From assembly GCF_900250115.1 (NCBI RefSeq), contig NZ_LT984803.1, positions 3,375,583 through 3,439,582 of the forward strand: DNA of 64,000 nt. Reading direction: 5' to 3'. The notes beneath the pieces were generated by a model. The model searched no databases. It was given only the letters and a program-made list of their open reading frames with translations, and was not told the DNA's origin. Numbering within the stretch: position 1 is the first letter of the stretch; every line of letters starts with the position of its first letter. This DNA comes from Cupriavidus taiwanensis. GTDB taxonomy: Bacteria > Pseudomonadota > Gammaproteobacteria > Burkholderiales > Burkholderiaceae. Both the position numbers and the translations under genes were made by a program. This document shows positions 1-8,565 of the stretch, one piece after another.

Positions 1-123
1 GGCCGGGTTGTCCGACGGCACCTTGACCAGTTCGGCCAGGAAGGCTTCCTGCTGCGGGCGGTGCTGGTCGATGAACTGCGTCAGCGTGGTTTCGATGGGG
101 TTCATATTGTCTCGTGCGGTCAT
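1..123 (-). CDS. M20-family metallopeptidase, N-terminal fragment
   Basis: Only the first 41 codons are inside the window; the gene continues past base 1. The ATG is at 121-123. The peptide includes a short amphipathic stretch and then VKVPSDNP, the kind of segment that opens ArgE/DapE/CPG2-type M20 amidohydrolases. That family hydrolyses N-acyl or N-carbamoyl amino acids and related amides with a two-metal centre, but the metal ligands lie outside the window. It is downstream of, and on the same strand as, the carbamoylase-like gene at 178-1443, which suggests a shared operon for amide or ureido-compound catabolism. The exact substrate cannot be told. Confidence 0.6.
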   Translation of the reverse strand, partial: MTARDNMNPIETTLTQFIDQHRPQQEAFLAELVKVPSDNPA

Positions 124-177
124 GACTTGTTCTCGTAACGACTGAAGGAGGTTCGGGTATGGCTTCCGGGCGCTGGC

Positions 178-1443
178 TTATTGCGGCAGCCGGAAGTGCT
201 CGACGAAATCGCTGAACACGCGCGCGGACAGTGCGGCATCCTCGGCGGTCATGGTTTCGGTGGGATGGTGGCTGATGCCGCCGTTGCCGCAGCGCACGAA
301 CAGCATGGCGACATCGGCGATGGCGGCAATCGCCATGGCGTCGTGGCCGGCGCCCGACGGCAGGTGGCGCACCGGCACGCCCTGGCGGGCGATGGCGGCG
401 GCCCATTGCTCTTGCAGCCACGGGGCGCAGGGGACGCTGTTGGCCTCGTGGGTCTTGCGGATCTGCGTGCGCACGTTGCGGCGCGCGCAGACGCGCTCGA
501 TTTCGGCCAGCACGTCGTTGACGGCGGCCTCGCGCTCGGCGTCCTCGCCGGCGCGGATGTCGATGGAAAACACGGCGCGGCCCGGCACCACGTTGGTGGC
601 GCCGTTGGGCACGTTGAACTGGCCCACGGTGCCGACCAGGCCCGGCTTGCCGCCGCAGCGCTTCTCGATATACAGGCCGATCTCGGCACCGGCCATGGCG
701 GCATCGCGGCGCATGTCCATCGGCACCGTGCCGGCGTGGCCGGCCAGGCCTTCCAGTTCGACGATAAAGCGCGTGGCGCCGGAAATCGCCGTGACCACGC
801 CGACCGGCAGGCCCTCGTTCAGCAGCACCGGGCCCTGCTCGATATGCACCTCGATGAAGGCCGCGACCTTGCTGCGGTCATGCTTGGCGGCGGGCAGGTC
901 GGCGGCGTCGAAGCCGGCCTCGCGCATCACTTCGCGCATGGTCTTGCCGCTGTCGTCGACGTTGTCCAGCACCTTCGTGTCGAAGGTGCCGGCGATGGCA
1001 CGGCTGCCCAGCAGCGTGGCCTTGAAGCGCACGCCCTCTTCCTCCGCAAAGCCGACCACTTCGAGCGCGAACGGGAAGCGCTTGCCCTGGCGGTTCCACT
1101 CTGCCACGCAGGCGATCGGCAGGATCACGCCCAGGTTGCCGTCATAGCGGCCGGCGTCGCGCACGGTGTCGAAATGCGAGCCGGTCAGCAGCGCCGGCGC
1201 GTCTGGCGTGGTGCCCTCGTAGCGGCCGATCACGTTGCCGGCGGCATCGCGCCGCACCGTCATGCCGGCCTGCTGCATCCATTCGGTCAGCTGGGCGGCG
1301 GCGCCGTGGTGGGCCTCGGTCAGGTAGGTGCGGGTGAGCATGCCGGGTTGCTCGGTGTGGACGGCCAGGGCATCGGCCCAGGCCATGATGCGCGTGCCTA
1401 CCTCTGCGGCTGCCGGCGTGCCGGCCGACGGATTTGCTGCCAT
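178..1443 (-). CDS. Zn-dependent amidase/hydantoinase-carbamoylase family (N-carbamoyl-L-amino acid hydrolase-like)
   Basis: The protein is 421 residues. The start at 1443 is chosen because AGGAGA lies just upstream; the open frame runs further 5' but that part is low-complexity and shadows the promoter region. It has the M20/HyuC-AmaB-AllC signature: GSHFDTVRDAGRYDGNLG, then AEEEGVRF, and later EVHIEQGP, AGTVPMDMR and a C-terminal SGAGHDA with a late HHPTE metal-ligand motif. Such enzymes remove carbamoyl or ureido groups from N-carbamoyl amino acids, ureidopropionate or allantoate in the cytosol, using two divalent metals. The neighbours (M20 peptidase, DAACS carrier, GntR regulator) fit catabolism of an imported carboxylated amide. 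Family assignment is strong; substrate is not determined. Confidence 0.88.
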   Translation of the reverse strand: MAANPSAGTPAAAEVGTRIMAWADALAVHTEQPGMLTRTYLTEAHHGAAAQLTEWMQQAGMTVRRDAAGNVIGRYEGTTPDAPALLTGSHFDTVRDAGRYDGNLGVILPIACVAEWNRQGKRFPFALEVVGFAEEEGVRFKATLLGSRAIAGTFDTKVLDNVDDSGKTMREVMREAGFDAADLPAAKHDRSKVAAFIEVHIEQGPVLLNEGLPVGVVTAISGATRFIVELEGLAGHAGTVPMDMRRDAAMAGAEIGLYIEKRCGGKPGLVGTVGQFNVPNGATNVVPGRAVFSIDIRAGEDAEREAAVNDVLAEIERVCARRNVRTQIRKTHEANSVPCAPWLQEQWAAAIARQGVPVRHLPSGAGHDAMAIAAIADVAMLFVRCGNGGISHHPTETMTAEDAALSARVFSDFVEHFRLPQ

Positions 1444-1570
1444 GCGTGTCTCCTGCTGGAAGTGCGTGAATGCCGCGGCGGCGTGGCTGGCGGGGTGCCA
1501 GTGCGGGCGGGTCGCCCATGGCCGAAGCTCTATTCTGTGCGATTCATGGTAGCACAGTGAATTCAAAAAT

Positions 1571-1591
1571 TGCATACAAAAATGATATGCA
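1571..1591. promoter_or_regulatory. Inverted repeat in the divergent promoter region, possible GntR operator
   Basis: TGCATA and TATGCA arms are separated by nine AT-rich bases inside the 395-bp divergent interval between the carbamoylase gene (minus) and the carrier gene (plus). FCD-type GntR regulators usually bind short AT-rich palindromes of this kind, and such a regulator is encoded at 3284-3976. The assignment is inference from position and symmetry. The rest of the interval (1444-1838) shows no other gene-like frame. Confidence 0.35.
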
Positions 1592-1838
1592 CTATATTCG
1601 GTTCCACGTTCAGACAATCCGCCACGGACAATCCGGTCCGGACAGCGGATTGCGTGGATTCCGCCCCAACAGGGGGGCTGTCCGCGCGGTGGCGCGTTCC
1701 GGACCAGGAGCCCCGCCCGAGACGTAAGGCCGGCAGCCCACCCAGCCGTCAGAGCAGTACGGGGCCGCCGGTGATTCCTGGATCGAAAATGGGCCAGCCA
1801 GCGCACACGCAAAGGGCCGGCCCGGCACGGAGACAACC

Positions 1839-3236
1839 ATGCAGCACGCAGTTCCCTCGCAGCACCGCCCGGGCACCCCACGCCTGCACACCCGCTTTAC
1901 CCGCTCGCTGTTCGGCCAGGTGCTGATCGCCCTGGTGATCGGCACGGCACTCGGCCTCGCCTTCCCCGAATTCGCCGCCAAGCTCAAGCCGCTCGGAGAT
2001 GCCTTTATCAAGCTGATCAAGATGCTGATCGGCCCGATCGTGTTCTGCGTGGTGGTGGCCGGCATCTGCGGCGCCGGCGAGCTGAAAAAGGTTGGCCGCG
2101 TCGGCATCAAGGCGGTGGTGTATTTCGAGATCGTCACCACCATCGCGCTGGCGCTGGGCATCCTGCTGGCCTATGTGTTCCAGCCGGGCGTGGGCATGAA
2201 CGTCGATCCCCGTTCGCTCGACGCCTCGGCCATCGCCGGCTTTATCGACAACGCCACCAAGGTCAAGGACCAGGGCACGGTCGACTTCCTGCTCAAGCTG
2301 ATCCCCAATACCGTGTTTGGCGCCTTCGCCAACGGCGACGTGCTGCAGGTGCTGCTGGTATCGGTCCTGTTCGGCTGCGCGCTGTCGCTGGTGGGCGAGC
2401 CGGGCCGGCCGCTGGTCAAGCTGATCGATACCTTCTCGCACACGCTGTTCAAGATGATGGGCTTCATCATCAAGCTGGCGCCGCTGGGCGTGCTGGGCGC
2501 GGTGGCCTTCACCGTCGGCAAGTACGGCATCGGCTCGCTCAAGCAGCTGGGCTTCCTGGTGTTCCTGTTCTATGGCGCGGTGATCATTTTCGTGCTGGTG
2601 GTGCTGGGCACGATCATGCGCGTGTGCGGCTTCTCGGTGATCAAGCTGATCCGCTACCTGCGCGCCGAGTTGCTGGTGGTGCTGGGCACGGCCTCGTCCG
2701 ACAGCGTGCTGCCGCAGGTGATGAAAAAGCTGGAGTTCATGGGCATCAAGAAGTCGGTGGTGGGCCTGGTGATTCCGACCGGCTACTCATTCAACCTGGA
2801 TGCGTTCTCGATCTACCTGACGCTGGCCGCGGTGTTCATCGCGCAGGCCACCAACACGCCGCTGGCGATGGCCGACCTGCTTGGCATCCTGGCGGTGGCC
2901 CTCGTCACCTCGAAGGGCGCGCACGGCATTCCCGGCTCGGCCATCGTGATCCTGGCCGCGACGCTGTCGGCCCATCCCGCGATCCCGGCGATCGGCCTGG
3001 TGCTGGTGCTGTCGGTGGACTGGTTTATCGGCATCGCGCGCGCGCTCGGCAACCTGATCGGCAACTGCGTCGCCACCGTGGTGGTGGCCGCTTGGGAGAA
3101 GGATATCGACCGCGCCCGCGCCCATGGGGTGCTGAACGGCACCATCGAGGCATCCGACCTGGATGCCGGGCTGGCCGCGATGGCGCAGGACGCCGCTGCT
3201 CCGACCATCGTGCCGGGCCCGGTCGCAGGGCGCTAG
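1839..3236 (+). CDS. dctA: DctA/GltP-type dicarboxylate:cation symporter (DAACS family)
   Basis: The protein is 465 residues, the usual length for the family, with about eight hydrophobic segments and two re-entrant loops. Seen directly: the serine-rich hairpin GTASSDSVLPQVMKKLEF, the substrate/sodium segment GLVIPTGYSFNLDAFSIYLT, and the later TSKGAHGIPGSAIVIL loop that is typical of C4-dicarboxylate carriers. It should import succinate, malate, fumarate or a related acid with protons or sodium at the inner membrane. The start at 1839 has a GGAGA-like site a few bases upstream. It is divergent from the carbamoylase gene and followed by a GntR regulator gene, so the carrier probably brings in the substrate or product of that pathway. 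The symbol is by family; physiological substrate may differ. Confidence 0.88.
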   Translation: MQHAVPSQHRPGTPRLHTRFTRSLFGQVLIALVIGTALGLAFPEFAAKLKPLGDAFIKLIKMLIGPIVFCVVVAGICGAGELKKVGRVGIKAVVYFEIVTTIALALGILLAYVFQPGVGMNVDPRSLDASAIAGFIDNATKVKDQGTVDFLLKLIPNTVFGAFANGDVLQVLLVSVLFGCALSLVGEPGRPLVKLIDTFSHTLFKMMGFIIKLAPLGVLGAVAFTVGKYGIGSLKQLGFLVFLFYGAVIIFVLVVLGTIMRVCGFSVIKLIRYLRAELLVVLGTASSDSVLPQVMKKLEFMGIKKSVVGLVIPTGYSFNLDAFSIYLTLAAVFIAQATNTPLAMADLLGILAVALVTSKGAHGIPGSAIVILAATLSAHPAIPAIGLVLVLSVDWFIGIARALGNLIGNCVATVVVAAWEKDIDRARAHGVLNGTIEASDLDAGLAAMAQDAAAPTIVPGPVAGR

Positions 3237-3283
3237 AATCACGCATCTCCCCCACCGCGCAGCCTCTGCGCAAGTGCGCTGCC

Positions 3284-3976
3284 ATGCCCGAGCATATCGA
3301 TCCTGACATGACCGCCGAAGCGATCGCCGACGACATCGTCGGGGCGATCGTTTCGCACCGCCTGCCGCCCGGCACCAAGCTGCGCGAGGAGGCGCTGGCC
3401 AGCGTCTATCGCGTCAGCCGTACCAAGGTGCGCGCGGCGCTGCTGATGCTGTCCAAGGACAAGGTCATCCAGATCGTGCCGGACAAAGGGGCATTCGTGG
3501 CCAAGCCCAGCGCCGAGGAGGCGCGCGAGGTGTTCGCCGTGCGCCGCATCCTCGAAGCCGCGCTGGCGCGCGAGTTTGTCGCCAAGGCCACCGCCGCCGA
3601 CTACAAGCGCATCGACCGCCACCTCGCGGCCGAGCGCAAGTCGCTGGCGGGCAACGATGCCCAGGTGCGCACCCGGCTGCTGGGCGACTTCCATATCGTG
3701 CTGGCCGAGGTGGTCGGCAACGGCGTGCTGACCGAGATGATGCGCGAGCTGTCGGCGCGCAGCGCGGTCATCACCATGCTGTACCAGTCGCGCCGCGACG
3801 CGGCCTGCTCGTCGGACGAGCACCGCGAGTTTATCGAGGCGGCCCGCGCCGGCGATGTCGAGCGCGCCGTCACGCTGATGGTGGACCACCTGGGCCACGT
3901 CGAAGGCGCGCTGCATTTCGAGGAAACCGCGCCGGTGGCGCGCGGCAAGGACCTGGTTGCCGCGTTGCTGGCCTAG
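3284..3976 (+). CDS. GntR-family transcriptional regulator, FCD (FadR-like) subgroup
   Basis: The protein is 230 residues. An N-terminal winged helix (LPPGTKLREEALASVYRVSR, then RAALLMLSKDKVIQIVPDKG) is followed by an all-helical FCD ligand domain with the metal-binding pattern around DFHIVLAEVVGN and, near the end, DEHREFIEAARAG and VDHLGHVE. The ATG at 3284 is the first credible start; the longer open frame upstream overlaps the carrier gene. Such proteins are mostly repressors released by a carboxylate ligand. The gene sits about 47 bp after the carrier gene and on the same strand, so it probably controls the divergent carbamoylase/carrier promoters. Confidence 0.9.
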   Translation: MPEHIDPDMTAEAIADDIVGAIVSHRLPPGTKLREEALASVYRVSRTKVRAALLMLSKDKVIQIVPDKGAFVAKPSAEEAREVFAVRRILEAALAREFVAKATAADYKRIDRHLAAERKSLAGNDAQVRTRLLGDFHIVLAEVVGNGVLTEMMRELSARSAVITMLYQSRRDAACSSDEHREFIEAARAGDVERAVTLMVDHLGHVEGALHFEETAPVARGKDLVAALLA

Positions 3977-4132
3977 GCGCCTGCCCTTCCCCTCTCTCCG
4001 GCCTTGGTGCCGGCCACTTGACGTGAGTCAAAGCACCCCGGGCCGCCCGCGCGCAAACTTCGTCTCGCCATGAAGACGCGGGGGCGCACTTCATGAGCAA
4101 CTTGCCTGTCGGCACCTCATCGTCGGCAGGCT

Positions 4133-4169
4133 GCCCGCACGCTGCAACGGTGTGCGGGCTTTCTTTTTT
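4133..4169 (+). terminator. Rho-independent terminator
   Basis: A perfect 8-bp stem (GCCCGCAC with GTGCGGGC), an 11-base loop and a following TTTCTTTTTT run. It lies about 155 bp after the GntR gene stop. It separates that unit from the acyl-CoA cluster. The interval 3977-4537 holds this hairpin and no convincing gene. Confidence 0.85.
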
Positions 4170-4537
4170 CTGAGGACTGGCTTCCGCGCCGCGGAATGTC
4201 GCCCTCCCCGCGGCCTGGCCACCGCGCACTCCCGACCCGGTTTTTTCCCTTTGCCGCCAGCGAGTTGCAGCGCACGGGCGGCGTTCCGCCCCCCTCCCGA
4301 GGCGGCGTCGGCGGCCGGCGATATTGCCGGCCAGCGTGAAATCGAATCCCGGCTTCGGGTTAGGATCCCGGAGGCCCTCCCAAGAGGCCGGCGCCACCTT
4401 CGCAGTTCGCGGGCGGACGCACACCAGAACAGAAACATGGAGACCGCCATGCGCCATCGCGCGATACCTGCCGCGCCTTCGCGCCGGCGCCAGCCTCCCC
4501 CCACTTTGTGCTGACCTCCGATCGAAAAGGACTTCCC

Positions 4538-5341
4538 ATGCCCAGTGCCTTCCGCCCCGACGCCTTTGCCGGCAAGACCGTATTCGTCGCCGGCGCCTCG
4601 TCCGGCATCAACCTTGGCATCGCGCACGGCTTTGCGCGCGCCGGCGCGCGGCTGGCGCTGATCAGCCGCACCGCCGAGCGCATCAAGGCCGCCGCCGACA
4701 CCATCACCGCGGCCGGCGGCACCGCCATCGGCATGGCCGCCGACGTGCGCGACTACGCCGCGGTCGAAGCCGCCCTGGCGCGTGCGCAGGACGAGCTGGG
4801 CCCGATCGACGTGGTCATTTCCGGCGCCGCCGGCAATTTCCTGGCGCCGGTGGTGGGCATGTCGGCCAATGCCTTCAAGACCGTGGTCGATATCGACCTG
4901 CTCGGCACCTTCAACGTGTTCCGCGCCAGCTTCGACCACCTCAACAAGCCGGGGGCGTCGCTGATCGCGATCACCGCGCCGCAGGCGGTCAACGCCATGA
5001 TGTTCCAGGCCCATGCCTGCGCCGCCAAGGCCGGCATCAACATGCTGATCAAGTGCCTGGCGATGGAATGGGGCCCGGCCGGCGTGCGCGTGAACGGCAT
5101 CTCGCCCGGCCCGATCGCCGACACTGAAGGCATGGCGCGGCTGGCCCCGACGCCCGAGGTCGAGGCCCGCTACAAGGCGCGCCTGGCGCTGCGCGACTAC
5201 GGCAGCAAGGACGACATCGCCGACGCCGCGATGTACCTGAGCAGCGACAACGCCCGCTACGTCACCGGCACCATCCTCGACTGCGACGGCGGCAGCAAGC
5301 TCGGCGACGCCTCGGCCGACGCGCTGAAGCAGCCGCAATAG
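4538..5341 (+). CDS. SDR-family oxidoreductase, 2,4-dienoyl-CoA reductase-like
   Basis: The protein is 267 residues. It begins at the ATG preceded by AAAAGGA; an upstream GTG gives a 10-residue extension without a good site. Rossmann motif GASSGINLGIAHGFARAG, adenine-pocket AADVRD, then SGAAGNFLAP, which is typical of DECR/PDCR-type dienoyl-CoA reductases. The usual SDR Tyr of YxxxK is not present: the segment reads HACAAKAG, as in the DECR subgroup, where other residues take the role. The likely reaction is NADPH-dependent reduction of a 2,4-dienoyl-CoA, or a related enoyl-CoA step. It heads a cluster with two crotonase-fold genes, so the unit acts on acyl-CoA intermediates. Confidence 0.82.
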   Translation: MPSAFRPDAFAGKTVFVAGASSGINLGIAHGFARAGARLALISRTAERIKAAADTITAAGGTAIGMAADVRDYAAVEAALARAQDELGPIDVVISGAAGNFLAPVVGMSANAFKTVVDIDLLGTFNVFRASFDHLNKPGASLIAITAPQAVNAMMFQAHACAAKAGINMLIKCLAMEWGPAGVRVNGISPGPIADTEGMARLAPTPEVEARYKARLALRDYGSKDDIADAAMYLSSDNARYVTGTILDCDGGSKLGDASADALKQPQ

Positions 5342-5394
5342 ACGGCGGTACCGGATCTCGCACCCGCAACGACACAGAAACCAGGAGAACCACC

Positions 5395-6174
5395 ATGACG
5401 GCAACCGTCCTCTACCAAGCCAGCGAAGGCGTGGCCACGCTGACCCTGAACCGCCCGGAGGTGCTCAATGCACTGAACGCCGACATCCTGCGCGAACTGC
5501 GCGAGGCCGTGGACCGCGCCGCGGCCGACGCCGAGGTGCGCGCCGTGCTGCTGACCGGCGCCGGCCGCGGCTTCTGTGCCGGCGCCGACCTGGCCGCGCG
5601 CCAGGGCGGCGGCGTGTCCGATTCCGGCACGCTGCTGCGCGAGCGCTACCACCCGATCATCATGGCGCTGCGCGAGATGCCCAAGCCGGTCATCACCGCG
5701 GTCAATGGCGTCGCCGCCGGTGCCGGCATGAGCGTGGCGCTGGCGGGCGACGTGGTACTGGCGGCGCGCTCGGCCAGCTTCCTGCAGGCGTTCTCCAAGA
5801 TCGGCCTGATCCCGGATGCCGGCAGCACCTACTTCCTGCCGCGCTACGCCGGCGAGATGCGCGCCCGCGCGCTCGCCATCCTGGCCGAGAAGATCGACGC
5901 CGAAGAGGCCCACCGCATCGGGCTGGTGTGGAAGATCCATGACGACGCCGCGCTGCTGGACGAGGCCGGCAAGCTGGCCCGCCACCTGGCAACCATGCCG
6001 ACCATGGCCTACGCCATGATCAAGCAGGCCCTCAACCAGAGCCTCGGCAACGACCTGGCCGCGCAGCTGGAAGTGGAAGCCACGCTGCAGTCGCGCGCGA
6101 GCCGCAGCGAAGACTGCCAGGAAGGCGTGGCCGCCTTCGTCGAGAAGCGCAAGCCGCAGTTCAAGGGCCGCTGA
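5395..6174 (+). CDS. Enoyl-CoA hydratase/isomerase, PaaG-like
   Basis: The protein is 259 residues with a CAGGAGA ribosome site before the ATG. Crotonase-fold motifs: NRPEVLNALN, GAGRGFCAGADLA forming the first oxyanion-hole strand, NGVAAGAGMSVALAGD forming the second, and FSKIGLIPDAGSTYFLPR, which resembles the PaaG group (ring 1,2-epoxyphenylacetyl-CoA isomerase) more than plain hydratases. The conserved Asp in IPDAGS is the one PaaG-type isomerases use. It follows the SDR gene by about 50 bp, in the same direction. It may be an enoyl-CoA isomerase or hydratase for an unsaturated or aromatic-derived acyl-CoA. No phenylacetate oxygenase genes are nearby, so a paa role is unproven. Confidence 0.85.
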   Translation: MTATVLYQASEGVATLTLNRPEVLNALNADILRELREAVDRAAADAEVRAVLLTGAGRGFCAGADLAARQGGGVSDSGTLLRERYHPIIMALREMPKPVITAVNGVAAGAGMSVALAGDVVLAARSASFLQAFSKIGLIPDAGSTYFLPRYAGEMRARALAILAEKIDAEEAHRIGLVWKIHDDAALLDEAGKLARHLATMPTMAYAMIKQALNQSLGNDLAAQLEVEATLQSRASRSEDCQEGVAAFVEKRKPQFKGR

Positions 6175-6220
6175 GCGCAGCGGCCAGCACGCACCACTGC
6201 CACTGACAAGGAGCCCGCGC

Positions 6221-7054
6221 ATGAGCGCCAGCAACGAACGTATCCTGGTGACGGTCGAAGGCGGTGTCGCCGACGTCCGCCTGAACCGCCCCGACAAGAT
6301 GAACGCGCTCGACCAGGCCATGTTCGATGCCCTGATCGAGACCGGCGAACAGCTCGCGCGCCTGCCGGACCTGCGCGCCGTGGTGCTGTCCGGCGCAGGC
6401 CGCGCGTTTTGCGCCGGGCTCGACATGGGCCGCATGGCGGGCATGCTGTCGGACGACGCGGGCGCGTCGCAGCACGACAGCATCGGCGCGGGCCGGCTCG
6501 GCCAGCGCACCCACGGCCTCTCCAATCGCCCGCAGTACGCCTGCATGGTGTGGCGCGAGCTGCCGGTGCCGGTCTTCGCCGCGGTGCATGGCGTGGCCTT
6601 TGGCGGCGGGCTGCAGGTGGCGCTGGGCGCCGATGTGCGCTACGTCGCGCCGGATGCCAGGCTGTCGGTGATGGAGCTGAAATGGGGGCTGGTGCCCGAC
6701 ATGGCCGGCATGGTGCTGACGCGCGGGCTGGTGCGCCCCGATGTGCTGCGCGAGCTGATCTACAGCGCGCGCGTGCTGAGCGGCAGCGAGGCGTGCGCGC
6801 TGGGCCTGGGCACCTGCCTGGCCGACGATCCGCGCGCCGCGGCGCTGGCCGCGGCACGCGAAGTCGCGCAGAAGAATCCGGACGCCATCCGCGCCGCCAA
6901 GCGCCTGATGGCAGTGGCGGAGTACGGCGACGCCGCCGCCATCCTGCAGGCCGAGTCGGACGAGCAGGACCGGCTGGTGGGCTCGCCCAACCAGCGCGAG
7001 GCGGTGCTGGCCAACCTGGAAAAACGCGCGCCGCGCTTCGAGCCGGGCGGCTGA
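6221..7054 (+). CDS. Crotonase/enoyl-CoA hydratase family protein
   Basis: The protein is 277 residues with AAGGAG before the ATG. Crotonase motifs are clear: NRPDKMNALD, GAGRAFCAGLDMGRM, HGVAFGGGLQVALGAD. The region after the first oxyanion strand carries a 35-40 residue insertion rich in Gly/Ala/Ser that many short hydratases lack. The second catalytic Glu of classic hydratases is not obvious (ELKWGLVPDMAGM in that area), so an isomerase or another crotonase activity is as likely as hydration. It is the third gene of the acyl-CoA cluster, 46 bp after the second. Confidence 0.85.
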   Translation: MSASNERILVTVEGGVADVRLNRPDKMNALDQAMFDALIETGEQLARLPDLRAVVLSGAGRAFCAGLDMGRMAGMLSDDAGASQHDSIGAGRLGQRTHGLSNRPQYACMVWRELPVPVFAAVHGVAFGGGLQVALGADVRYVAPDARLSVMELKWGLVPDMAGMVLTRGLVRPDVLRELIYSARVLSGSEACALGLGTCLADDPRAAALAAAREVAQKNPDAIRAAKRLMAVAEYGDAAAILQAESDEQDRLVGSPNQREAVLANLEKRAPRFEPGG

Positions 7055-7064
7055 AGCCGGCCGC

Positions 7065-7445
7065 TCAACGGTCGGCATGGCGGTGGCGCCGTCGGCGCCA
7101 CCACAGCGCATAGATCGCGACGTTCACCACCAGCACCACCAGGCCCAGCCACAGCTGCACCGCGAGCGTCAGCCCCGCCGGATAGATCAGCGGCAGCAGG
7201 TAGCGCTCGACAAAGCCGCCGCTGTAGCCGGCCTGCCCGGCGACCCGCCGCAGCATGTTTTCCAGCGGCGTCAGCGGGCAGAGCCAGCCGGCCCATTCGA
7301 TCAGCACGCCCCACACCGCCGCCGGCAGGTGCACCCATGCGGCGCGCGGCCAGCGCAATACCAGCAGGCCACCCGCCACCACGAACACGATGAACAGCGC
7401 GTGCGCGATCACGACCAGATCGGCCAGCCAGGCGGCGATGGGCAT
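7065..7445 (-). CDS. DUF2784-family membrane protein
   Basis: The protein is 126 residues with three or four hydrophobic helices (about residues 5-30, 38-55, 88-112). The pattern WLCPLTPLEN followed by a YLLPLIYP segment is characteristic of DUF2784, a small integral membrane family of unknown function. The C-terminus is a positively charged WWRRRRHRH tail, expected to face the cytosol. The gene converges on the crotonase gene with only 10 bp between stops, and it is downstream of the LysR gene on the same strand. Confidence 0.8.
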   Translation of the reverse strand: MPIAAWLADLVVIAHALFIVFVVAGGLLVLRWPRAAWVHLPAAVWGVLIEWAGWLCPLTPLENMLRRVAGQAGYSGGFVERYLLPLIYPAGLTLAVQLWLGLVVLVVNVAIYALWWRRRRHRHADR

Positions 7446-7462
7446 GGCGTGCGGCGGCGGCC

Positions 7463-8383
7463 TCAGTTGCCGCCCGCCGTTTCCATCCAGTAGCCCGGGC
7501 GCGCGAACTGCGCCTTCAGGTGTTCGATGAAAAAGCGGATCTTGGCTGGCACCGGACGCTGCTGCGGATACACGGCGAGGATGTCGTAGGCCGGCAGCGC
7601 GTATTCGTCCAGCACCGTGATCAGCTCGCCGCTCTCCAGCTGCGGCAGGATCTCCCAGGTGGAACGCCAGCCCAGGCCCAGGCCCTCGCCGGTCCAGCGG
7701 TGCAGCAGCTCGCCGTCGTTGCAGTCCAGATTGCCGTTGACGCGCACGGTCACGGCCTTGCCGTTCTGGCTGAAGTACCAGCCGCGCTGCTGGCCGCCCT
7801 GCAGGTTGAACGCCAGGCAGTTGTGCTGGGCCAGGTCATCCAGGGTCTGCGGCACGCCATGCTTGGCAAAGTACGCCGGCGTGCCGCACACCACGCGCTT
7901 GTTCGACGCCAGCTTGATCGCGACAAAGTTCGGATCGATGGCGCCGCCGATGCGGATGCCGACGTCATAGCCCTCGCGCACCAGGTCGACCACGCGGTCG
8001 GTCAGGTTGAAGGAGATCTGCACCTCCGGATTGCTGGCCAGGAACGCCGGCGCGTGCGGCGCCACGTGCTTGCGCCCGAATGCCGCCGGCGCCGACACGA
8101 TCAGGTGGCCGGTGGCCTTGTGCTTGCCTTCGGCGATCAGCATCTCGGCGCGGTCGAGGTCGGCCAGCGCCTTCTTGCACTGCTCCATGAACACCGCGCC
8201 CTGCTCGGTCACGGCGATGCGGCGCGTGGACCGGTGCAGCAGCTTGACGCCGATGCGGGCTTCGAGCGCGTTGATGCGGCGGCCGATCATTACCGGCGTG
8301 ACGTTCTGCGTCAGCGCCGCGGCCGCCATGCTGCCGTGCTCCACCACGGCGATAAAGGCTTCGATTTGCTTGAGTTTGTCCAT
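7463..8383 (-). CDS. LysR-family transcriptional regulator
   Basis: The protein is 306 residues. The start at 8383 gives the canonical N-terminus MDKLKQIEAFIAVVEHGSM with a LysR winged helix (residues about 3-60, ending RRINALEARIGVKLLHR), followed by a periplasmic-binding-protein-like effector domain (from about 90) with RVVDLVREGYDVGIRIG and the WRSTWEILPQLESGEL segment of the CrgA/AaeR-like group. The longer upstream frame is low-complexity and spans tandem repeats, so it is rejected. The ligand is not predictable from sequence. It is followed closely by the DUF2784 gene; its targets may be that gene or itself. Confidence 0.9.
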   Translation of the reverse strand: MDKLKQIEAFIAVVEHGSMAAAALTQNVTPVMIGRRINALEARIGVKLLHRSTRRIAVTEQGAVFMEQCKKALADLDRAEMLIAEGKHKATGHLIVSAPAAFGRKHVAPHAPAFLASNPEVQISFNLTDRVVDLVREGYDVGIRIGGAIDPNFVAIKLASNKRVVCGTPAYFAKHGVPQTLDDLAQHNCLAFNLQGGQQRGWYFSQNGKAVTVRVNGNLDCNDGELLHRWTGEGLGLGWRSTWEILPQLESGELITVLDEYALPAYDILAVYPQQRPVPAKIRFFIEHLKAQFARPGYWMETAGGN

Positions 8384-8476
8384 CGGATATTGGTCTCCCG
8401 GGCGCCATTGTGCGGCATCGCCGGGGTTGTGGCATCCCTGTGCGGCTGATGGGCCGGATCGAGGCCGGCGCATAAA

Positions 8477-8520
8477 GGGCCGAATATGGGCCGCATAAGG
8501 GCCGCATAAGGGCCGCAGCC
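8477..8520. repeat. Four tandem 11-bp repeats upstream of the LysR gene
   Basis: Units starting GGGCCG at 8477, 8488, 8499 and 8510; the two middle copies are identical (GGGCCGCATAA). They lie about 95-140 bp upstream of the LysR start, in the interval 8384-8565. The 11-bp spacing is one DNA helical turn, so each copy would face the same side of the helix, which suits a protein-binding array. Slippage-derived repeat is the simple alternative. Confidence 0.8.
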
Positions 8521-8565
8521 GGCGCCCGCCACGGGCACGCGGCGGCACCCGCTACGCGGGCAGGA

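Noticed and set aside
181..1560. 459-codon plus-strand frame over the carbamoylase gene
   Set aside because: It is His/Gly/Ala-rich antisense of a gene with clear motifs; typical high-GC shadow.
2624..3236. Long frame through the end of the carrier gene to the GntR gene
   Set aside because: The part before 3284 is a shadow of the carrier gene in another frame; only the GntR part shows a domain.
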